The notes under the pieces: model-generated
Told to the model about the DNA's origin: nothing
Database searches by the model: none
The model's input: only the letters and a program-made list of their open reading frames with translations
From: Lachnospiraceae bacterium
GTDB taxonomy: Bacteria; Bacillota_A; Clostridia; Lachnospirales; Lachnospiraceae
DNA: 7,924 bases
NCBI GenBank assembly: GCA_017523185.1
Contig: JAFWXB010000379.1
Span: 1-7,924 of the forward strand
Direction of reading: 5' to 3'
Program-made: the position numbers and the translations under genes
Shown here: positions 5,513 through 7,924 of the stretch, in pieces
Position numbering within the stretch: the first letter of the stretch is position 1
Layout of the letters: each line of letters opens with the position of its first letter

Positions 5513-5581
5513 GATAGTATCTATATACTTTAACACGTTAAACTGTTACACTTTCAATTATTAAAGTATGTGGATACTATC
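5513..5581 (+). repeat. 21-bp hairpin with plus-strand G·U pairs
   Basis: Arms 5513-5533 and 5561-5581: GATAGTATC then TAT then ATACTTTAA, against TTAAAGTAT then GTG then GATACTATC. The three central positions pair as U·G, A-U and U·G in plus-strand RNA, making an unbroken 21-bp stem with a 27-nt loop. On the minus strand two of them become A·C. The loop begins inside TTAACACGTTAA, a smaller inverted repeat. Run of six G (5508-5513) at the 5' base. Confidence 0.7.
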
Positions 5582-5688
5582 ACAAAAACTTGATGTGGGA
5601 ATACATTGTTTTCTTTGGTAGGGCATTGGTGGAACTGGAAACCATTTTTTTAAACCAAAGAACCCCGGGGATACCATTTAACTTTTTC

Positions 5689-5973
5689 AACTGCTGCAAC
5701 TTGAAAATATACCTTAACATTTCTTAACAAGGTGGTAACTTTTTGTTACTCCCTTTGTATTTTCCTTTAAACGCCTTTATTTGACATTTTATCTTTTAGA
5801 CGAAAGTTTCTCCATAAAAGCAATAAAAACATCTAAAATCAGCTAATTTTTATCAAATTACCCCCTTTCATGCATATCTTTTGTCCGGCTAAAGAGATGA
5901 CCTTGCCCTACGGTCTTCCTAGTACCCTTTATTTTAAAAGTTATGGGGGTGTATTTTCCATGTTGCAGCAGTT
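5689..5973. repeat. Long inverted repeat / long-range helix enclosing 234 nt
   Basis: 5689-5700 (AACTGCTGCAAC) is perfectly complementary to 5962-5973. After a small internal loop, 5703-5713 (GAAAATATACC) pairs with 5948-5958 (GGTGTATTTTC) with a single U·G pair on the plus strand (5710/5951). The total is 23 bp. Two readings: a domain-closing helix of a large RNA, or the terminal inverted repeats of a 285-bp miniature element. I see no target-site duplication at its edges, and the G·U direction agrees with the RNA reading. Hairpins at 5729-5755 and 5899-5915 and the pairing TTTTAGA/TCTAAAA (5794-5800 / 5832-5838) lie inside. Confidence 0.65.
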
Positions 5974-5992
5974 ATTTGCTTTATCAATTTAA
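5960..5992 (+). CDS. Possible 10-codon leader peptide
   Basis: ATG 5960 to TAA 5992 encodes MLQQLFALSI. GGGGGTG (5945-5951) lies 8 nt upstream, well placed for a ribosome site. Both that site and the first codons are buried in the right arm of the long-range helix, so folding would block translation. Very short; may be chance, or a translated switch within the RNA. Confidence 0.25.
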   Translation: MLQQLFALSI

Positions 5993-6138
5993 AAGGTCAA
6001 AAACTAAGCTAATGCACCAAATTAGTGTATTGGATAGTTAATTACCTTGTCAAAACCTTGTTACTTTTTACTTCAACAAAGTATATGGTATTTTACCACC
6101 TACCAACAATTTCTCTTATTCTTTAAAAAATTAAATGC

Positions 6139-6154
6139 TACCCAAATTTGGGTA
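6139..6154. repeat. 16-bp perfect palindrome TACCCAAATTTGGGTA
   Basis: Perfect and without spacer, in the gap after the Uma2 gene. It lacks a T-run, so it is not a terminator by itself; a dimeric regulator site or an RNA element near the 3' end of the plus-strand RNA are possible. Confidence 0.6.
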
Positions 6155-6166
6155 ACAAGTCCAACC

Positions 6167-6200
6167 AAAAAGGCATATGCTATTTTGCATACACCTTTTT
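6167..6200 (-). terminator. Intrinsic terminator of the Uma2 gene
   Basis: Arms 6167-6180 and 6187-6200 with a 6-nt loop. On the minus strand all 14 positions pair, two as G·U, giving AAAAAGGTGTATGC / GCATATGCCTTTTT. On the plus strand those two become C·A mismatches. It begins 3 nt after the Uma2 stop. The U-tract is within the stem end. It may also stop plus-strand transcripts, which meet CTTTTT then CTTTT. Confidence 0.75.
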
Positions 6201-6203
6201 CTT

Positions 6204-6758
6204 TTACGGATTCATTGTGATTTCAGAAAAATCAATATATAAATCATCATAAATATTCACTTTAATTGTGGCATTAAACGAATACTGCACAGATAACATA
6301 TTCTTTTCAAAGTAATTGACTGTTACAATTTTACGTTGTGGGTCTACTATCCAATATTCACGAACACCTGCATTTTTATAATAATATAACTTTTTAATAT
6401 AATCATCTGCTGCATTACTTGGAGAAACAATCTCAATAACAAAATCAGGAGAACCATTACAACGCTTGCCATTTAATTTATCTTTATCACAAATAATCAT
6501 AATATCCGGTTGTACAATCGTTAGAGGATTATCAAATAATTTTACATCAAATGGAGCCGGAAACACCAAACATTTCCCATTCTTAGATTTAATATAATTA
6601 CGAATTGTTACCAGTAATTCCGTTAATATGGTTTGATGTGCTTGTGACGGACTGGACATATAATAAATTTGTCCGTCAAATACTTCAGCTCTCACATCTT
6701 CCGGCAAAGATTCGTATTGTTGTAATGTAATAGGTTGTATTTGTTGTAATGCTGACAT
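6204..6758 (-). CDS. Uma2 family (DUF820) PD-(D/E)XK endonuclease-like protein
   Basis: 184 residues, full length for PF05685. Family landmarks in order: EVFDGQIYYMSSPSQAHQ (25-42), PAPFDVKL (67-74), VQPDIMIICDK (82-92), PDFVIEIVSPSN (104-115), KKLYYYKNAGVREYWIVDP (122-140). D85 and E109 are the expected acidic residues of the restriction-endonuclease-like fold, with K122 or K123 near the SPS motif. The biological role of Uma2 proteins is poorly known; they are abundant in cyanobacteria and some Clostridia and are sometimes listed as mobile nucleases. Start chosen at ATG 6758 with AGGAA (6771-6767) 8 nt upstream. It follows the truncated XRE ORF by 18 nt and probably shares its promoter. No missing catalytic residues. 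Confidence 0.88.
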   Translation of the reverse strand: MSALQQIQPITLQQYESLPEDVRAEVFDGQIYYMSSPSQAHQTILTELLVTIRNYIKSKNGKCLVFPAPFDVKLFDNPLTIVQPDIMIICDKDKLNGKRCNGSPDFVIEIVSPSNAADDYIKKLYYYKNAGVREYWIVDPQRKIVTVNYFEKNMLSVQYSFNATIKVNIYDDLYIDFSEITMNP

Positions 6759-6776
6759 ATTAACACTTCCTTTCTT

Positions 6777-6872
6777 TTAAACTGCTTGCTCGCTAATACC
6801 AAATAGATAAGCTAACTCTTTGTATTTTTTCCCTTTTATATTTAAAAGTGCTTTTATTTTATCACTTATCAT
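6777..6872 (-). pseudogene. Truncated XRE-type helix-turn-helix ORF (31 aa)
   Basis: ATG 6872-6870, with AGGGGG 5 nt upstream. It reads MISDKIKALLNIKGKKY then KELAYLFGISEQAV and stops at TAA 6779-6777. This is the first half of a common small Cro/CI-type regulator of about 70 residues: helix 1, then the helix-turn-helix KELAYLFGIS-EQAV, broken off where the recognition helix would continue. The remaining helices are not found downstream; the sequence passes directly into the Uma2 ribosome site. It therefore looks like a deletion fusion of a regulator gene to the Uma2 5' end. The ribosome site and promoter are intact, so it may still be translated and may help deliver ribosomes to Uma2. Confidence 0.65.
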
Positions 6873-6892
6873 AAAAACCCCCTAATTTTTAT

Positions 6893-6907
6893 ATTATAAT
6901 TATATCA
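6893..6907 (-). promoter_or_regulatory. Promoter of the XRE remnant/Uma2 unit (extended -10)
   Basis: On the minus strand TGATATAAT (6907-6899) is a perfect extended -10, immediately followed by a second TATAAT (6898-6893). No good -35 is present at 17 nt, which is usual for extended -10 promoters. The start codon of the truncated ORF is 20-30 nt downstream. Confidence 0.6.
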
Positions 6908-6914
6908 TAAAGAA

Positions 6915-6951
6915 CGAAACATTTGTAATCAAAAACGTGTAGAATGTTTCG
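6915..6951. promoter_or_regulatory. Inverted-repeat operator upstream of the promoter
   Basis: CGAAACATT (6915-6923) and AATGTTTCG (6943-6951) are perfect 9-bp complements with 19 nt between, covering the -35 region and upstream of the extended -10. Half-site centres are 28 bp apart, about 2.7 helical turns. This is typical of a repressor operator, presumably for the now truncated XRE protein or a relative encoded elsewhere. Confidence 0.55.
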
Positions 6952-6971
6952 AAAATGACAACCCAACAATA

Positions 6972-7005
6972 AAAAACAGTAAAACAAAATTGTTCTACTG
7001 TTTTT
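6972..7005 (-). terminator. Intrinsic terminator of the right-hand operon
   Basis: AAAAACAGTA (6972-6981) pairs with TACTGTTTTT (6996-7005), extended inward by AACAA/TTGTT. The single imperfect pair (6982/6995) is G·U on the minus strand and A·C on the plus, and a six-T run follows on the minus strand. It lies 17 nt after the stop of the 43-aa ORF. Confidence 0.85.
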
Positions 7006-7022
7006 ATCATTTTTCTTGTAAA

Positions 7023-7154
7023 TTATATTTCTGCTATTTCTTCTACAAAATCTTTTAATAAAACATATATGTATCTTAAATGAATTTCATTTTGAACTTC
7101 TTGTAACAATTTAATAGCTTCTTTTTGCATTTCTTCGATATTTTTTCCATACAA
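7023..7154 (-). CDS. Small acidic helical protein (43 aa), TTG start
   Basis: Open frame from TTG 7154-7152 to TAA 7025-7023, reading MYGKNIEEMQKEAIKLLQEV at the start and YVLLKDFVEEIAEI at the end. It is almost entirely helical and acidic. AAAGGA (7170-7165), the last codons of the preceding gene, lies about 10 nt upstream, and the gap to that gene's stop is 7 nt. An ATG at 7150 is in another frame: a single extra A in the A-run at 7146-7141 would give MEKNIEEMQ, so either the start is TTG or an indel has occurred. Similar short proteins with a (Y/F)IYxLLK segment are seen in Clostridia phage-like operons. Function unknown. Confidence 0.6.
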   Translation of the reverse strand: MYGKNIEEMQKEAIKLLQEVQNEIHLRYIYVLLKDFVEEIAEI

Positions 7155-7161
7155 TATAACA

Positions 7162-7581
7162 TTATCCTTTCTGTAAAAATCTTTTCAATTCTATTCTTAC
7201 ACTATCGGCAGTTGCTTTTCTACCAAGTTTCTTTGCTACTTCTTCCCAAGTTTTCCCTTCAAAATATTTCATTTGAATAATACGTTGTATTCTTGGAGAA
7301 ACTGTGTTTAAAAACTGCTGCACTTCTAATCTGATTCGTTCTGCATTTGCTTTTTGTTCTTGCAACAATTTTTCTTCATATCGAAGTTTAGGATTTTCTT
7401 GGACACTTAATGCAGTTTCATTCATTACAAAATGTTGTTTCTCATATGGAAAGTCTTTGTCACTTTCTAAAACACTCGTTCGAATAACTGTTGTTTTTTG
7501 ATGTAATCTCTTTATCTCTTTTTCTATTTCCCTAATAAGTTCACAAGCATCTATGTAATTTTCTAATATTTGCTTATTCAA
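7162..7581 (-). CDS. Phage-type sigma region-4-like regulator (139 aa), TTG start
   Basis: Start taken as TTG 7581-7579, because GGAGG (7595-7591) lies 9 nt upstream and the protein then begins MNKQILENYIDACELI, the usual beginning of this family. An ATG seven codons earlier (7602) has only AAAGAA before it, and GGAGG would be inside the gene. Residues 1-30 form a charged helix, DFPYEKQHF (43-51) is a family-like central segment, 62-92 is a coiled coil, and RIQRIIQMKYFEGKTWEEVA then DSVRIELKRFL (97-136) is the region 4 helix-turn-helix. Such proteins are found near the packaging end of Clostridia prophages and in integrative elements, where they are thought to control late genes. Middle gene of the operon. 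Confidence 0.8.
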   Translation of the reverse strand: MNKQILENYIDACELIREIEKEIKRLHQKTTVIRTSVLESDKDFPYEKQHFVMNETALSVQENPKLRYEEKLLQEQKANAERIRLEVQQFLNTVSPRIQRIIQMKYFEGKTWEEVAKKLGRKATADSVRIELKRFLQKG

Positions 7582-7590
7582 GTTCCAATT

Positions 7591-7595
7591 CCTCC
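7591..7595 (-). promoter_or_regulatory. Shine-Dalgarno that fixes the TTG start at 7581
   Basis: GGAGG on the minus strand, 9 nt before TTG. It falls inside the frame if the upstream ATG at 7602 is used, which argues against that longer start. Confidence 0.75.
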
Positions 7596-7608
7596 AATTC
7601 ATTTCTTT

Positions 7609-7869
7609 CTATCCACTAAAACATTCACTTATTAACTGTGTTGCCATTTTAAATCCTTGTATAAAGCCGTTTGCTTCTGCTGTACATACAAAATCTGATA
7701 CCACACAATCTAAATCAACATATGTTTTACTGCTTAAATCATTCTTTAATTTTTGATTTAATTCTTCTGAAAATTGGTATTTATGAGGTACATATTTTCG
7801 TTGAAATGCTTCATATTCTTCTGTTGTAGTATAATTATGCCAAATATTTTTAATCATTTTATACTGCAT
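7609..7869 (-). CDS. Small phage-like protein, possibly DUF6809-related (86 aa)
   Basis: ATG 7869 with AGAGG about 9 nt upstream, inside the end of the preceding gene; TAG at 7611-7609. It begins MQYKMIKNIWHNYTTTEEYE, has a charged helical middle, and ends with FIQGFKMATQLISECF (69-84), a pattern of the F(I/Y)xGFKxxxxLxxE type seen at the C-terminus of small Clostridia proteins such as DUF6809. Three cysteines (55, 62, 83) do not form a known motif. It overlaps the upstream gene end by 11 nt and precedes the 139-aa regulator by 27 nt, so it belongs to the same operon. Function unknown. Confidence 0.65.
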   Translation of the reverse strand: MQYKMIKNIWHNYTTTEEYEAFQRKYVPHKYQFSEELNQKLKNDLSSKTYVDLDCVVSDFVCTAEANGFIQGFKMATQLISECFSG

Positions 7870-7924
7870 TGTTCTGTGCCTCTGTTCTACTAATTTCGCA
7901 TAAGTTGTTATATATTTCTGTATA
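7859..7924 (-). CDS. C-terminal end of an upstream operon gene (21 codons visible)
   Basis: An open minus-strand frame enters from the right edge and stops at TAA 7861-7859, reading YTEIYNNLCEISRTEAQNNAV. It overlaps the start of the 86-aa gene by 11 nt in another frame and contains that gene's ribosome site, a usual operon junction. Too short to identify. Confidence 0.4.
   Translation of the reverse strand, partial: YTEIYNNLCEISRTEAQNNAV

Larger units (their letters stand above)
5294..6166 (+). ncRNA. Candidate long structured non-coding RNA (about 0.9 kb)
   Basis: No gene-sized frame on either strand, but dense pairing: TAGGTTTT with AAAACCTA (5294-5301 / 5356-5363) around a 22-bp palindrome; GGGGGTAC with GTACTCCC (5429-5436 / 5464-5471); a 21-bp hairpin (5513-5533 / 5561-5581); TTCTTTGGT with ACCAAAGAA (5611-5619 / 5654-5662); an 11-pair hairpin with one mismatch (5729-5739 / 5745-5755); GCTAAT with ATTAGT (6008-6013 / 6021-6026); and a 23-bp long-range helix (5689-5713 / 5948-5973). 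Most imperfect pairs are G·U on the plus strand and A·C on the minus, arguing for plus-strand RNA; one hairpin (5379-5386 / 5396-5403) goes the other way. AGGTTTTG (5295-5302) can also pair with CAAAACCT (6051-6058). Size and setting recall the large phage-associated GOLLD and ROOL RNAs, but I cannot match their consensus from memory. The 3' end is uncertain. Confidence 0.4.

Noticed and set aside
5580..5720. Minus-strand 46-codon frame starting MLRYIFKLQQLKKL
   Set aside because: No ribosome site, crosses hairpins whose imperfect pairs indicate the plus strand, and no recognisable family; probably a chance frame.
7304..7501. Plus-strand frame of 65 codons
   Set aside because: Antisense to the 139-aa region-4-like regulator.
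1..7924. tRNA or rRNA genes
   Set aside because: No cloverleaf-like GTTCGANTC/acceptor pattern and no rRNA-like conserved segment seen on either strand.

Overview
This is a strongly AT-rich window. Its gene content (an Rpn-type nuclease with a charged Gly-rich tail, a Uma2 nuclease, phage-type sigma-like regulators, AGGAGG-type ribosome binding sites with frequent TTG/GTG starts) points to a low-GC Bacillota, most likely a gut Clostridia/Lachnospiraceae genome. That placement is inferred from family resemblance only. Nearly all genes lie on the minus strand, and the mix of small regulators, nucleases and long non-coding DNA suggests an accessory region such as a prophage or integrative-element remnant.

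Layout from right to left, which is the direction of transcription. (1) 7924-7023: a tight minus-strand operon holding the end of an unknown gene, an 86-aa small protein, a 139-aa sigma-region-4-like regulator whose real start is a TTG behind GGAGG, and a 43-aa protein, closed by a terminator at 7005-6972. (2) 6951-6167: an inverted-repeat operator, an extended -10 promoter, a 31-aa truncated XRE-type helix-turn-helix ORF, a Uma2 family nuclease, and a terminator. (3) 6166-4943: about 1.2 kb with no convincing gene. It is dense in inverted repeats, and several of them contain G·U pairs that form only if the plus strand is RNA. A 23-bp long-range helix (5689-5713 with 5948-5973) encloses a 234-nt domain. 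I propose one or two long structured non-coding RNAs here. (4) 4925-3449: a sigma-70 factor, a one-nucleotide gap, a second sigma-region-4-like protein, then a 25-codon cationic amphipathic peptide ORF and a strong terminator. (5) 3129-1939: a 396-aa protein that is an internal duplication of a HEPN-like unit. (6) 1768-755: an Rpn family nuclease with a well-formed ribosome binding site inside its 3' end that could give a separate 74-aa C-terminal product, the same arrangement as known RpnL/RpnS gene-within-gene systems. (7) 754-310: non-coding DNA with hairpins and a degenerate tandem array with a 32-bp period. (8) 254-1: the C-terminal end of an unidentified plus-strand gene, sharing a bidirectional terminator (277-307) with the Rpn gene.

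Functionally, the Rpn gene and the duplicated HEPN-like gene look like candidate defence or mobile-nuclease genes. The sigma and sigma-like genes look like the transcriptional control module of a mobile element. The large non-coding interval between the sigma operon and Uma2 is the most unusual part of the window.
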